Shown piece after piece: positions 34,980-44,372 of a stretch of DNA of 64,000 nt. Origin of the DNA: Cognatundibacterium griseum. Lineage in GTDB: Bacteria > Pseudomonadota > Gammaproteobacteria > Burkholderiales > Burkholderiaceae_D. Under the pieces are notes generated by a model. It was not told the DNA's origin. It saw nothing but the letters and a program-made list of their open reading frames with translations, and searched no databases. Every line of letters starts with the position of its first letter. Position 1 is the stretch's first letter. The stretch spans positions 45,981 through 109,980 of the forward strand of contig NZ_JACOGC010000008.1 of NCBI RefSeq assembly GCF_014284195.1, written 5' to 3'. Position numbers and translations under genes: made by a program.

Positions 34980-36887
34980 TCAGCGGCCCAGCAACATTTC
35001 ATTCAGACGTTTGACGAAACTGCTTGGGTCGGCCAGATTGCCGCCTTCTGCCAGCAAGGCCTGATCAAACAGGATGTGTGACCAGTCGTTGAACTTCGCT
35101 TCTTCGTATTTCAGCTTTTGCACCAGTGGATGATCCGGGTTGATTTCCAGAATCGGTTTGGATTCCGGTGCTGCCTGACCGGCGGCTTTCAGCATACGGG
35201 CGAGATTACCGGACAAATCATGCTCGTCAGCCACCAGACAGGCAGGCGAATCGGTGAGGCGGAAGGTCACGCGCACGTCTTTCGCTTTGTCGGCGAGCGC
35301 CGCCTTCATTTTCTCTACCAGATCCTTGAACTGGGTTTCGGTTTCTTCGTGCTGTTTTTTCTCGGCTTCGTCTTCGAGCTGGCCCAGATCGAGGCCGCCT
35401 TTGGCAACCGATGCCAGTTCCTTGCCTTCAAATTCTGTCAGGAAAGACAGCATCCATTCATCGACGCGATCGGTCAGCAGCAGCACTTCCACGCCTTTCT
35501 TGCGGAAGATTTCCAGATGCGGGCTGTTCTTCGCCGTTGCATAGCTTTCTGCGGTCACGTAGTAAATCTTGTCCTGGCCTTCTTTGGCACGGGCGAGGTA
35601 ATCGGCCAGCGACACGGTTTGCGCATCGCTGTCGTTGTGCGTTGAAGCAAAGCGCAGCAGCTTGGCGATGCGTTCTTTGTTGGCATGATCTTCGCCGATG
35701 CCTTCTTTCAATACCTGGCCGAATTCTTTCCAGAAAGTCGCATATTTTTCGTGTTTTTCTGCGGCTTCGTCGCCTTCGGCATTGGCGAGGTCTTCCAGCA
35801 TGCCGAGCACGCGCTTGGTCGAACCTTCGCGGATCGCCTTGATGTCGCGGCTTTCCTGCAGGATCTCGCGCGAGACATTCAGCGGCAGGTCATTGGAGTC
35901 GATGACGCCTTTGACAAAGCGCAGATATACCGGCATCAGCTGCTCGGCGTCGTCCATGATGAACACGCGCTTGACGTACAGTTTGATGCCGCCGCGCTTG
36001 TTGCGGTCCCACAGATCGAACGGTGCGCGTGCCGGAATGTACAGCAGTTGCGTGTATTCGCTGCGGCCTTCGACGCGGTTATGCGTGTGGGACAGCGGGG
36101 CGGTGTAGTCGTGCGAAATGTGTTTGTAGAATTCGTCGTACTGCTCAGCAGTAATTTCGGATTTGCTGCGCGCCCACAATGCGCTGGCCTGATTCACTGT
36201 TTCCAGTTCATCTTTCAGCACCTGTTCTTTTTTCTCTTCATCCCATTCTTCTTTTTGCATTTTGATCGGCAGAGAGATATGGTCGGAGTAGGTGCGGATG
36301 ACGGACTTCAGTTTCCATGCGGAGAGGAATTCGTCCTCGCCTTCGCGCAGATGCAGGATGATGTCGGTGCCGCGACTGGCTTTGGCGATATCTTCGACGC
36401 TGAAATCCCCCTCACCGGCAGATTCCCAGCGCACGCCTTCGCTGGCTGGCAGACCGGCACGGCGCGATTCGACCGTGATGCGGTCGGCAACGATAAAGCC
36501 GGAATAAAAACCGACACCAAACTGACCGATCATGGCGGCATCTTTTTGCTGATCGCCTGAGAGTTTGCCGAAAAATTCCTTGGTGCCGGATTTGGCGATG
36601 GTGCCCAGATGCGCAATCGCATCTTCCTTGCTCATGCCGATGCCGTTATCGGAAATCGTGATGGTGCGGGCGGCTTTGTCGAAGCTGACCTTGATGCTGA
36701 GTTCCGGATCGTTTTCAAATAAAGCGGCGTTGTTGATGGCTTCAAAACGCAGTTTGTCGGAGGCATCGGAGGCGTTCGAGATCAGCTCGCGCAGAAAAAT
36801 TTCCTTGTTGGAATACAAGGAGTGGATCATCAATTGCAGTAACTGTTTGACTTCGGCCTGAAAGCCCAGTGTTTGTTTTTCTGACAT
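34980..36887 (-). CDS. htpG: molecular chaperone HtpG (Hsp90)
   Basis: The product is 635 residues from the ATG at 36887 ([17 protein letters not shown]). The GHKL ATPase domain shows the [28 protein letters not shown] and [11 protein letters not shown] motifs. The middle domain has '[20 protein letters not shown]' and '[18 protein letters not shown]'. HtpG is the cytosolic ATP-dependent chaperone that acts on near-native clients with DnaK. A sigma-32 type promoter and an inverted repeat precede it; the gene is transcribed alone. Confidence 0.97.
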   Translation of the reverse strand: MSEKQTLGFQAEVKQLLQLMIHSLYSNKEIFLRELISNASDASDKLRFEAINNAALFENDPELSIKVSFDKAARTITISDNGIGMSKEDAIAHLGTIAKSGTKEFFGKLSGDQQKDAAMIGQFGVGFYSGFIVADRITVESRRAGLPASEGVRWESAGEGDFSVEDIAKASRGTDIILHLREGEDEFLSAWKLKSVIRTYSDHISLPIKMQKEEWDEEKKEQVLKDELETVNQASALWARSKSEITAEQYDEFYKHISHDYTAPLSHTHNRVEGRSEYTQLLYIPARAPFDLWDRNKRGGIKLYVKRVFIMDDAEQLMPVYLRFVKGVIDSNDLPLNVSREILQESRDIKAIREGSTKRVLGMLEDLANAEGDEAAEKHEKYATFWKEFGQVLKEGIGEDHANKERIAKLLRFASTHNDSDAQTVSLADYLARAKEGQDKIYYVTAESYATAKNSPHLEIFRKKGVEVLLLTDRVDEWMLSFLTEFEGKELASVAKGGLDLGQLEDEAEKKQHEETETQFKDLVEKMKAALADKAKDVRVTFRLTDSPACLVADEHDLSGNLARMLKAAGQAAPESKPILEINPDHPLVQKLKYEEAKFNDWSHILFDQALLAEGGNLADPSSFVKRLNEMLLGR

Positions 36888-36933
36888 ATTTCCCTCAATA
36901 GATTCAATCGAATTCTGGCGCGCCGCAGATTGC

Positions 36934-36962
36934 CGGGTTGCAATAATGGTTGTTGCAACCCG
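36934..36962. promoter_or_regulatory. 10-bp inverted repeat (N9 spacer) in the htpG 5' region
   Basis: CGGGTTGCAA and TTGCAACCCG flank a 9-base spacer. The layout (9-10 base arms, 9-base gap) resembles CIRCE heat-shock operators, but the sequence differs. It lies between the htpG heat-shock promoter and the start codon, so it would be in the 5' untranslated RNA or act as an operator. Confidence 0.5.
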
Positions 36963-36982
36963 TGCGCGCGTTCTGATCGGAA

Positions 36983-37008
36983 ATGCGGGTGATCCGGGAA
37001 ATTTCAAG
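36983..37008 (-). promoter_or_regulatory. sigma-32 (heat-shock) type promoter of htpG
   Basis: Read leftward, CTTGAA (37008-37003) is followed after 13 bases by CCCGCAT (36989-36983), close to the CTTGAA / CCCCAT heat-shock consensus. The transcript would begin near 36976, about 90 bases before the htpG start codon. Confidence 0.7.
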
Positions 37009-37140
37009 ACCTGGGTGGAAGCTGATCAGCTGTCGAGACGGATGTTGCATTGCAAATCAAAATATAATTGCATTTGTATCATTCATTTTCTACATTGGAT
37101 TATGGTTGTATTTTCAATCATAAATGGATGGGTTGTTCCA

Positions 37141-37917
37141 ATGATGCCGCTGTGTCCTCTGCTGATGTGGAAAAGGCTGTTGCTGTTAGTGACAGCCATG
37201 CTGCTGACGGCGCCGTCTGCCGGTGCTGTGAATCTGTATCTGACCGATGTCGCGCCTTTTGCTTATTTTACGGATAAGGACGGGCATGCAGATGGCATCA
37301 ATATCCGTATTGCCCATGAGCTGGAAAGGCGCACCGGCATCAGCCTGAATCTGATTATTGTGCCGACCGTGCGTCATCTGACGTTATTTGTCGCAGACAA
37401 AGAGGCGTACAGCATTTCTCACAGGGAAAATTTTAACGATGACGAAGGCCAGATCCTGGGCGATGTGACGCATTACCCGATCGTGGTGGTGGCGCACACC
37501 GAGACGCCGATTACCACGTTGGAGGACGTGATTCATCTGTCGCAGCAAAAAGGGATAGGCATGATGCGGCGCATGACTTACGGTACTTTCGGACAGGATG
37601 GGCGCATCCGGAAAGTAGAAATTAGTACGCTGGATGGTGGTTTGCGGATGCTGCAGGCCGGACGCATTTCCGGCGTGGTTGCCAGTATGCCGGCATTGCA
37701 GGCCGCAGCAAAGAAAAATGGCAGCGATCTGCAAAGCGCGCAGTGCGTGGTCATTGCTCACGGTGCGCATGTGCTGCGGGTGCGCCCGGCTTTTGCCCAG
37801 ACCAATACATCGCGCCAGTTGTCTGCCGCATTGGCCGCCATGCATGCGGATGGCTATATTGCCCGGGTTGTCAGTGATTTTCTTCAGCCTTCCAGATATA
37901 TGCCTTCGGTTGAATAA
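37141..37917 (+). CDS. orphan periplasmic solute-binding protein (SBP family 3-like)
   Basis: The product is 258 residues from the ATG at 37141; an earlier frame opening at 36946 overlaps the htpG control region and is rejected. The signal peptide is LLLLVTAMLLTAPSAGA. The mature part starts VNLYLTDVAPFAYFTDKDGH, followed by GINIRIAHELERRTGISLN, the typical lobe 1 of amino-acid-binding proteins. No transporter genes adjoin. The 3' end is followed by repeat element copy B. Confidence 0.75.
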   Translation: MMPLCPLLMWKRLLLLVTAMLLTAPSAGAVNLYLTDVAPFAYFTDKDGHADGINIRIAHELERRTGISLNLIIVPTVRHLTLFVADKEAYSISHRENFNDDEGQILGDVTHYPIVVVAHTETPITTLEDVIHLSQQKGIGMMRRMTYGTFGQDGRIRKVEISTLDGGLRMLQAGRISGVVASMPALQAAAKKNGSDLQSAQCVVIAHGAHVLRVRPAFAQTNTSRQLSAALAAMHADGYIARVVSDFLQPSRYMPSVE

Positions 37918-37951
37918 GTCCGCCAGACGCTTTTTACCTGTTTTGCTGGAT

Positions 37952-38025
37952 AATATACTAGGGGGAGTATATTGAAAGCCCTTTTAAATTCAATGGCATC
38001 AAGGTGAATTCGGACGATACTCCCC
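37952..38025. repeat. intergenic repeat element, copy B
   Basis: AATATACT, a G run and AGTATATTGAAAG form the core at 37952-37978, and ATACTCCCC at 38017-38025 forms the far end. Read on the reverse strand it matches the element at 59125 over its ends and the AAGGGCTTTCAATATACT segment. It lies between the binding-protein gene and the second TonB receptor. The rest of the 37918-38182 gap shows nothing else. Confidence 0.65.
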
Positions 38026-38182
38026 AATTTCTGTCATTTTTTCTGAAAATTTTCCTTTCCGGCATCGCTGACTGGCAGCGCGCTGCTGCCTCCCTTTTTC
38101 CTCAGAGATATTGCTTGATTTGCCATGCGTTTACCGGATAATTGCCAGCCTGATCATTTTTCCGGGGCAAGGGTTTTGCCTG

Positions 38183-40525
38183 ATGCCTGCCGTTACCTTG
38201 CTTATGCCGATTTCACTGATTTCCCCGTCCGTTTTCAAATTTGCTGCCGGAAGTATTTTCAGACCGGTTGCAATATGGCCTTCCGCCTCCTTTGACTGTG
38301 GTGCTCTGGGGGGAACCGTGCGGCTCCGGCTTGCCGGTCAGGCGCCATCTCGCGTGGCGAATAGCGGGCGCATTGCATTATTGGCTGTTCTGGCAGGACA
38401 CGGTCTGGTGCCGGCGTATGCCGGAGCGGACCCGCAAGTGCAGCAAAGCCCGGTGCAGACTGTGGAGGTTGCTGCATCTGCCAGCGAAAATCAGCGCCGC
38501 GATGCCAGTGTGGCGCGGGTGGTGATCGGGCGTGAGCAGTTGTTGCAGTTTGGCGATACCAGCTTGTCCGATGTGCTGAAACGTCAGCCCGGTGTTTCGG
38601 TGGTCGGCAACGAATTGCGTCTGCGCGGTCTGGGCAACGGCTACACCCAGATATTGCTGAACGGCGACCCGGTGGCGCCGGGTTTCACGATCGACAGCCT
38701 GTCGCCGGAACTGATTGAGCGTGTCGAAATTTTACGCAGCCAGACTGCCGACAGCAGCGCTCAGGGCATTGCCGGCAGCATCAATATCGTGTTGCGTAAA
38801 GGAATCCAGCGCGCGCAGAAAAACGGGAAAGCCGGCATCACCGGATCCGGTGGCCACTGGTCGCCACAGGCCAGTCTGGAGCTGGCTGATAAGCTCGATA
38901 ACGGCTTGTCGTACTCGCTGAATCTGGCCGTCATCCGCAGCCACAGCGGGACTGAGCCAGTCACGTCGGAACGCATCAATGATACGGCGGGGAATCCGGC
39001 AATCCTGCGCGAATTCCATGAGCATTATCAGTTCGATACCGACAAAATCAGCGTGGCACCGCGCCTGGTGTGGGCGCTGCCGGCGGGCGATCCGCTGACC
39101 TGGCAGAACTGGCTGGACTACAGCCGCAGTCACATGACAGGTGCAAATACCGAACAGACATTACAGGGCAGCAGCTCGGATTATCCGCAAAACGATTACC
39201 GCTTTGCCGCCGATGTACTCAGCTGGCGCAGCGATCTGAGCTGGACGCACCGGCTCAATGCCGACATGAAGCTCGATACGCGGCTCGGCTTGCAGTACAA
39301 CAAGCGCAACAGCGATTATTATTTCGACGGATTTCCGGCCGGTGCTGCGACGCCGTTTATCCGCAACGTGGTGTCCGATGCGATCGACCAGAATCTGATC
39401 AGCAGCGGCAAATGGCTATACCGGCTGAATGATGCGCACAGCCTGGCATTTGGCTGGGATGGCGGCCTGATCCGTCGCAGCGAACAGCGTCTGCAATACG
39501 ATCACAATACGCCGGGCGATTTGTCCGGCAGCGTCGGTTTTCTGGATGAAGATTATCGCGCTGACGTGCGGCGGCTGGCGCTGTTTGCGCAGGATGAATG
39601 GGAGTTCAGTCCGCGCTGGCAGGCTTACTTGGGGTTGCGCTGGGAAGGTTTGCGTACCGCCATCACCGGCCGCACGATTGTCGGAACGCAGACCAGTTCC
39701 AGCGTCTTCAGCCCCGTGTTCCAGACAGTATGGAAACTGCCCGGCACCGAAAAAGACCAGCTGCGCTTTGCCATCTCGCGCACCTATAAAGCGCCGGAAA
39801 CCCGGAATCTGGTGCCGCGCCGCTACACCGTCAACAATGACAATAATCCGAACAACTCCGACTTTCAGGGTAACCCGCATCTGCTGCCCGAACTGGCCTG
39901 GGGGCTCGATGCCGCCTATGAACATTATTTTGCCGCGCAGGCGATGTTCAGCGTTGCCGCTTTCCTGCGCCGGATTCAGAACGTGACCACCTATACCTTA
40001 TTCCAGCAGGACGGCGTCTGGATCACGACGCCGGACAATCGTGGCCGGGCGCAGGTGTATGGTCTGGAAATGGACAGCCGGTTTCCGCTCACACTCTGGT
40101 TCAGTCAGGCACCGGCGATCGATGTGCGCATCAACGCGGCGCGCAACTGGTCGCGTCTGGACAGCGTGCCCGGGCCGGACAATCGCCTCAACAATCAAGT
40201 GCCGCTGACCGCTAATCTGGGGCTCGATTACCGCCGCAGTGAAACCCATTCGCTCGGCATGAATTTCAATCTGCAAACTGCAGGCCGGGTGCAGGGTTCC
40301 GCGCTACTCAGCACCTATAAAAGCGTGGCCCGCAACCTGGATTGGTACAGCCTGTGGAAACTCAGAAAAGGCACGCAAATCCGGCTGTCAGTCAGCAACG
40401 CATTACACCAGTCAGCCATTTCCGGCCAGACTTATCTCAACCCGGAAACCCGTGACAACATGCAACGCAGCACCCTGACACCGGGTCAGACTACCGTGAA
40501 GCTGATGTGGGAGCAGGTGTTGTGA
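38183..40525 (+). CDS. TonB-dependent outer-membrane receptor
   Basis: The product is 780 residues from the ATG at 38183; the frame is open from a TTG at 38111. The likely export signal is deep (RIALLAVLAGHGLVPAYAGA at about 62-82), so the true start may be further inside than the ATG. The plug region has VARVVIGREQLLQFGDTSLS, 'LRLRGLGNGYTQILLNGDPV' and 'IERVEILRSQTADSSAQGIA', then a long barrel with RISRTYKAPETRNL-like and C-terminal strands. The ligand is unknown. The next gene converges on the other strand. Confidence 0.88.
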   Translation: MPAVTLLMPISLISPSVFKFAAGSIFRPVAIWPSASFDCGALGGTVRLRLAGQAPSRVANSGRIALLAVLAGHGLVPAYAGADPQVQQSPVQTVEVAASASENQRRDASVARVVIGREQLLQFGDTSLSDVLKRQPGVSVVGNELRLRGLGNGYTQILLNGDPVAPGFTIDSLSPELIERVEILRSQTADSSAQGIAGSINIVLRKGIQRAQKNGKAGITGSGGHWSPQASLELADKLDNGLSYSLNLAVIRSHSGTEPVTSERINDTAGNPAILREFHEHYQFDTDKISVAPRLVWALPAGDPLTWQNWLDYSRSHMTGANTEQTLQGSSSDYPQNDYRFAADVLSWRSDLSWTHRLNADMKLDTRLGLQYNKRNSDYYFDGFPAGAATPFIRNVVSDAIDQNLISSGKWLYRLNDAHSLAFGWDGGLIRRSEQRLQYDHNTPGDLSGSVGFLDEDYRADVRRLALFAQDEWEFSPRWQAYLGLRWEGLRTAITGRTIVGTQTSSSVFSPVFQTVWKLPGTEKDQLRFAISRTYKAPETRNLVPRRYTVNNDNNPNNSDFQGNPHLLPELAWGLDAAYEHYFAAQAMFSVAAFLRRIQNVTTYTLFQQDGVWITTPDNRGRAQVYGLEMDSRFPLTLWFSQAPAIDVRINAARNWSRLDSVPGPDNRLNNQVPLTANLGLDYRRSETHSLGMNFNLQTAGRVQGSALLSTYKSVARNLDWYSLWKLRKGTQIRLSVSNALHQSAISGQTYLNPETRDNMQRSTLTPGQTTVKLMWEQVL

Positions 40526-40590
40526 GTATCGTTATACTGCATCCGGTGATGCGCGGCAGAAACCGCTTATTGCCGGATACGGATTGAGGT

Positions 40591-40971
40591 TTATGTGTGA
40601 ATCAACCGGCCACCGCCGAAAGACCAGTTTTCCCAGGACGTTTCTTTGAAACACACCATAACGTCTTCGGGGTGCAAACCCATATGGGACAGATCTTCCA
40701 TCAGTCCTGCCAGCAGTTTCTTTTTGACTTTGACGCTTCGTCCGACAGACCAAAGAATTTCAATTAATATGAAATTCTCCGTTCGCGCAGACGTCAGGTC
40801 CGGATACATCGGGTCGTAACGAAAATTTTCTGCATCCAGCTCAATGACGCGTTGAAATTTGTCTGTGACTGGAACACCTGATGCCACCAGCGCAGCATGT
40901 ACAGCGTCCAAAACGCCGGTTTTGAAAGCGGCGGACTTGGGATGACGAACGGTTAGCGTAACAAGCGGCAT
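40591..40971 (-). CDS. tautomerase family protein
   Basis: The product is 126 residues starting MPLVTLTVRHPKSAAFK, so Pro2 becomes the N-terminal catalytic proline after Met removal. A TTG codon one position earlier is in frame but would mask that proline. The length, with the LIEILWSVGRSVKVKKKLLA helix, fits the longer tautomerase_2/3 branch rather than the 62-residue 4-oxalocrotonate enzyme. The substrate is unknown. It stands alone between the TonB receptor and cysS. Confidence 0.8.
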   Translation of the reverse strand: MPLVTLTVRHPKSAAFKTGVLDAVHAALVASGVPVTDKFQRVIELDAENFRYDPMYPDLTSARTENFILIEILWSVGRSVKVKKKLLAGLMEDLSHMGLHPEDVMVCFKETSWENWSFGGGRLIHT

Positions 40972-41089
40972 CAAGATTCTCCAAAAAAGATGTGTTAGTG
41001 CAGCGGGGCGGGATGAGCCGGTATTTGGCTCACCAACTTGATCGTTCGTCAGGATAACCGGTGAGCGGCAGGAGATGCCGCTGTCCGGA

Positions 41090-42463
41090 TTACAGCCGTT
41101 TGATATTCATGCTGCCAGCTTTGTCCTCGACCTCGAATCCGAGTGCATGCAGTTCGGCGCGCAGGCGGTCGGCTTCGGCCCAGTTTTTGGCGGCGCGGGC
41201 GGCCTGGCGCTGTTCTGCCAGCGTTTGCACTTCGGCTGGAATTTCCAGCGCTTGCGGCACCCAGTTTGCTAAACCGAGACCAAAAATCTGATCAAATTCG
41301 GCGATGCTGGCTTTTTTGTCGGCATCGCTGATATCGGATTTCAGCATTTCCCACACCAGTGCCAGTGCCCGCGGCACGTTCAGGTCTTCGTTGATGAAGA
41401 TGGTGAATTTTTCCCTGAACTCCGCATTCACGCTGCCGCCGGCCGGCCATGCGTAGAAGGTGTCACGCAGGCGTTGCAGAGCGGTCTGTGCAGACTGCAG
41501 GGCTTCAAAGCTGAATTGCATCTGGCTGCGGTAGTGCGCGGTCAGGCACAGATAGCGATAAGCCAGCGGGTCGATATGCTGGTCGAGCAGGGTTTGCAGG
41601 CGCAGGAAATCGCCGCTGGATTTGGACATCTTGCCAGAATCAATTTGCAGGAAATAACCATGCATCCAGAAGTTCGCCAGACGGGTGCCGTGGCAGGCCT
41701 GATTTTGTGCAATCTCGTTGCTGTGATGAATCGCGATGTGGTCTTCGCCGCCGCAATGGATATCAAACCACGGCGTCAGATATTTGGCGGACATGGCCGA
41801 GCATTCGATATGCCAGCCCGGAAAGCCGCGTCCCCACGGGCTGTCCCATTCCATCTGGCGCTGTTCGCCTTCAGGGCTGAATTTCCACAGCGCGAAGTCG
41901 GTGGCATGACGTTTTTCGCCAAGTTCCACGCGGCTGCCGGCCTTGATCGCATCACGCTTGATACGGGCCAGATAGCCGTAGTCATCCTGCTTGCTGGTGT
42001 CGAAATAGATGCCGTCGCTGGTGCGGTAGGTGTAGCCGTTTTTTTCTATGCAGGAGATAAAGTCGATCTGCTCGGCGATATGGTCGGTGGCCTTGCACCA
42101 GATCGCGGGTTCCAGCACGTTCAGCCTTTGCAGATCGCTTTTGAACGCAGCCGTAAACCGGTCGGCAATCTGCCATGCCGATTCACCGGCTTTGCGGCTG
42201 CCTTTTTCCATTTTATCTTCGCCGTCGTCGCCGTCAGACACCAGATGGCCGACGTCGGTGATGTTGATGACATGGCGCACGGTGTAGCCGTTCCACTCCA
42301 GCGTACGGCGCAGCAGGTCTTCAAACAGGTAAGTGCGCAGGTTGCCGATGTGGGCGTAGTCATACACGGTCGGGCCGCAGCAATACAGGCCTACCCAGTC
42401 ATTCCGCAGTGGTGTGAAAGGGCGCAGGCGGCGTTCCCAGTTATCGTAAAGCAGTATGTCCAT
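41090..42463 (-). CDS. cysS: cysteinyl-tRNA synthetase, divergent type
   Basis: The product is 457 residues. Class I features are present: Zn-binding Cys28/29 in YCCGPTVYDY, the HIGN signature at 38-41 (usually HIGH), WHIECSAMS with another Zn ligand, and KMSKSSGDF near 275. The segment 'NITDVGHLVSDGDDGEDKME' and the LRTYLFEDLLRRTLEW region differ from the betaproteobacterial housekeeping enzyme as I know it, which suggests a second or replaced CysRS of foreign origin. It would charge tRNA-Cys in the cytoplasm. A GC-rich hairpin lies upstream. Confidence 0.88.
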   Translation of the reverse strand: MDILLYDNWERRLRPFTPLRNDWVGLYCCGPTVYDYAHIGNLRTYLFEDLLRRTLEWNGYTVRHVINITDVGHLVSDGDDGEDKMEKGSRKAGESAWQIADRFTAAFKSDLQRLNVLEPAIWCKATDHIAEQIDFISCIEKNGYTYRTSDGIYFDTSKQDDYGYLARIKRDAIKAGSRVELGEKRHATDFALWKFSPEGEQRQMEWDSPWGRGFPGWHIECSAMSAKYLTPWFDIHCGGEDHIAIHHSNEIAQNQACHGTRLANFWMHGYFLQIDSGKMSKSSGDFLRLQTLLDQHIDPLAYRYLCLTAHYRSQMQFSFEALQSAQTALQRLRDTFYAWPAGGSVNAEFREKFTIFINEDLNVPRALALVWEMLKSDISDADKKASIAEFDQIFGLGLANWVPQALEIPAEVQTLAEQRQAARAAKNWAEADRLRAELHALGFEVEDKAGSMNIKRL

Positions 42464-42553
42464 CGTTTTTTTGCAAATAGAGAGAAGAATGAAATCGGTG
42501 CGCGATGGAGCAGGCTCACATCGGCGGACTTGTAGGCAGGTTCAACAACAGCA

Positions 42554-42593
42554 ACGGACGGGCAGCGCCGCAACCGGCAGCGCGCCGGTCCGT
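42554..42593. repeat. GC-rich hairpin upstream of cysS
   Basis: ACGGAC and GTCCGT close a 40-base segment that also holds GGCAGCGC and GCGCGCC arms. It lies 90-130 bases before the cysS start and could fold in its leader RNA. No other element is recognised in 42464-42745. Confidence 0.3.
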
Positions 42594-42745
42594 AAATGCA
42601 GGATGTCTTGTTGAGTTGGCATGAAGTCGGTGTTGAACGTGGTCAGAACAGGGTAAGAATGTAGCATAGTTAGCCCTGTTTATCCTAGCGCCGGCGCAAG
42701 GACGTGGCGTCGCGGATGGCAGGGCGTCACGCTGGTGGCGCGATG

Positions 42746-44167
42746 CTAGCGCAGTTCTTTTTTGAGAAATTCCCAGACGCCGGGATCGGACATGGCGGCA
42801 ATATTGATCCGCATCTTGGTGGACGGCGTCTGGTGCGGTGAGAACAGGCTGCCCGGCGCCAGCAGAAAGCCTTGTTCCATCGCTTTTTCGGTCAGCTTGT
42901 TGGTGTCGGCTCCGGTTTCGGTCCAGAGGAACATGCCGGCAGGGGTGCGGTAGTCCACTTTCATACCGAGTTGCTCAAGGCGTTTGGTGATGTCGTCCCG
43001 TACGCTGTCGAGCTTGACCCGGATGCGGTCCACATGCTTGCGGAAATGCCCTTCGGACAGGATTTTGTAGACCACGCGTTCGCCGATTTCGGTGGTGGTC
43101 AGGGTGGACAGCATTTTGCGGTCCGCCAGCCGCACCGCCAGCTCCGGCGAGGTGGCGATGAAGCCGACCCGCAGGTTGGCTGCCAGTGTCTTGGAAAATC
43201 CGCCCAGATAAATCACGCGGTTGAGCTGGTCCAGCGCCGAAATCCGGGTGGCTGGCTGCACGGCGGGGCCGGGGTGCATGTCGCAATAAATATCGTCTTC
43301 CACGATCATGAAATCATGCTGCTCCGCGGTTTTTAATACCTGAAAAGCTTTGGCGGCCGACAGCGAGGTCGAGGTCGGGTTATGCATCACGGAGTTGATG
43401 ATGTACAGCTTGGGCTTGTGGATCGCTGCCAGCTCTGCCAGCTTGGCGACGTCCGGGCCATCGTGCAGCCGCGGAATGCCGATCACTTTGGCGCCGAGGA
43501 TGGCAAATGAGCCGAACATCAGGAACCAGGCCGGGTCATCGACAAAAATGGTGTCGCCGGGCTGGGTGAATTCACGCGCCACCAGATCCAGTGCCTGCGT
43601 GACGCCGGATGTCATCACAATCTGCTCCGGTGCGGCGGCGATTTCGAGTTCAGCCAGTTTCAGCTGCAGTTGCTGACGCAGCGGCAGAAAGCCTTGCTGG
43701 GTGCCGTAATGCAGCAGCAGGTTCTGATTCAGGCGGCTGATGGAGCGCAGGCCGTTGGCGACCAGCTCGCCATCCAGCCAGTCATGCGGCAATACGCCGG
43801 AACCGGGCATTTTCTGCGGCGGCAGCTGCCGGAACATATTGCGTACCAGCCAGACCACGTCCAGCTGTTGCGTTCCCGGTATCAGCAGCGGCGTGGCCGG
43901 AGACGCATTGAGCATGGAAGCGCGTTCACGGACAAAAAAACCGGCGCCACGGCGGGATTCCAGATACCCCTTGGCGACCAGCCGGTCATACGCCTCGACC
44001 ACCGTAAAGCGGGAAACCGACTGCTCGTCGGCAAACTGCCGTATCGAGGGCATGCGCGCGCCGGTGCGGAGCAGTTTGTCGTCGATCCGGTTGGCAACCG
44101 CCGTCACGATCTGTTCGACCAGCGAATCGCCGGAATCGCGGGAGATAAAAAAGGCAGGAGTCTGCAT
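42746..44167 (-). CDS. MocR-type transcription regulator (GntR HTH plus aminotransferase fold)
   Basis: The product is 473 residues. The N-terminal winged helix (about 15-80: LLRTGARMPSIRQFADEQSV, SRFTVVEAYDRLVAKGYLES) is followed by a class I aminotransferase domain with the PLP Lys in YLGGFSKTLAANLRVGF. MocR proteins sense PLP or amino compounds and control nearby transport or catabolic genes. The gene is divergent from DUF2917-LysE-EamA, so those are the likely targets. A direct repeat in the shared 44168-44372 region may be its operator. Confidence 0.9.
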   Translation of the reverse strand: MQTPAFFISRDSGDSLVEQIVTAVANRIDDKLLRTGARMPSIRQFADEQSVSRFTVVEAYDRLVAKGYLESRRGAGFFVRERASMLNASPATPLLIPGTQQLDVVWLVRNMFRQLPPQKMPGSGVLPHDWLDGELVANGLRSISRLNQNLLLHYGTQQGFLPLRQQLQLKLAELEIAAAPEQIVMTSGVTQALDLVAREFTQPGDTIFVDDPAWFLMFGSFAILGAKVIGIPRLHDGPDVAKLAELAAIHKPKLYIINSVMHNPTSTSLSAAKAFQVLKTAEQHDFMIVEDDIYCDMHPGPAVQPATRISALDQLNRVIYLGGFSKTLAANLRVGFIATSPELAVRLADRKMLSTLTTTEIGERVVYKILSEGHFRKHVDRIRVKLDSVRDDITKRLEQLGMKVDYRTPAGMFLWTETGADTNKLTEKAMEQGFLLAPGSLFSPHQTPSTKMRINIAAMSDPGVWEFLKKELR

Positions 44168-44271
44168 GGCTGATCTCTGTGGTGCTGGAAAATGCGTGAC
44201 GGCCGCTATTCCGTGTTGATAGATGTGTATCGGAAAAGTGACCGTAACAGTGTGATGATTATATCTTTTAG

Positions 44272-44290
44272 TGTACTGGTACTGTATTGG
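44272..44290 (+). promoter_or_regulatory. direct repeat, likely MocR operator
   Basis: TGTACTGG and TGTATTGG (one mismatch) start at 44272 and 44283, 11 bases apart, about one helical turn. MocR regulators typically bind direct repeats in the divergent region next to their own gene. The site lies about 105 bases upstream of the regulator start and 83 bases upstream of the DUF2917 ATG. Confidence 0.5.
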
Positions 44291-44372
44291 TTTTTCCGTT
44301 TAGGATAGCACAAACACTGACTAAAAAGTGAGCAATCCATGTTGCAGCACACAAGCCTTTTCGGGAGAGACC

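Noticed and set aside
36946..37140. Extended start of the second binding protein
   Set aside because: The extension overlaps the htpG promoter and inverted repeat and lacks a signal peptide at its start.
41474..42535. 353-codon open frame opposite cysS
   Set aside because: It lies wholly antisense to the synthetase, and the product shows no family pattern.
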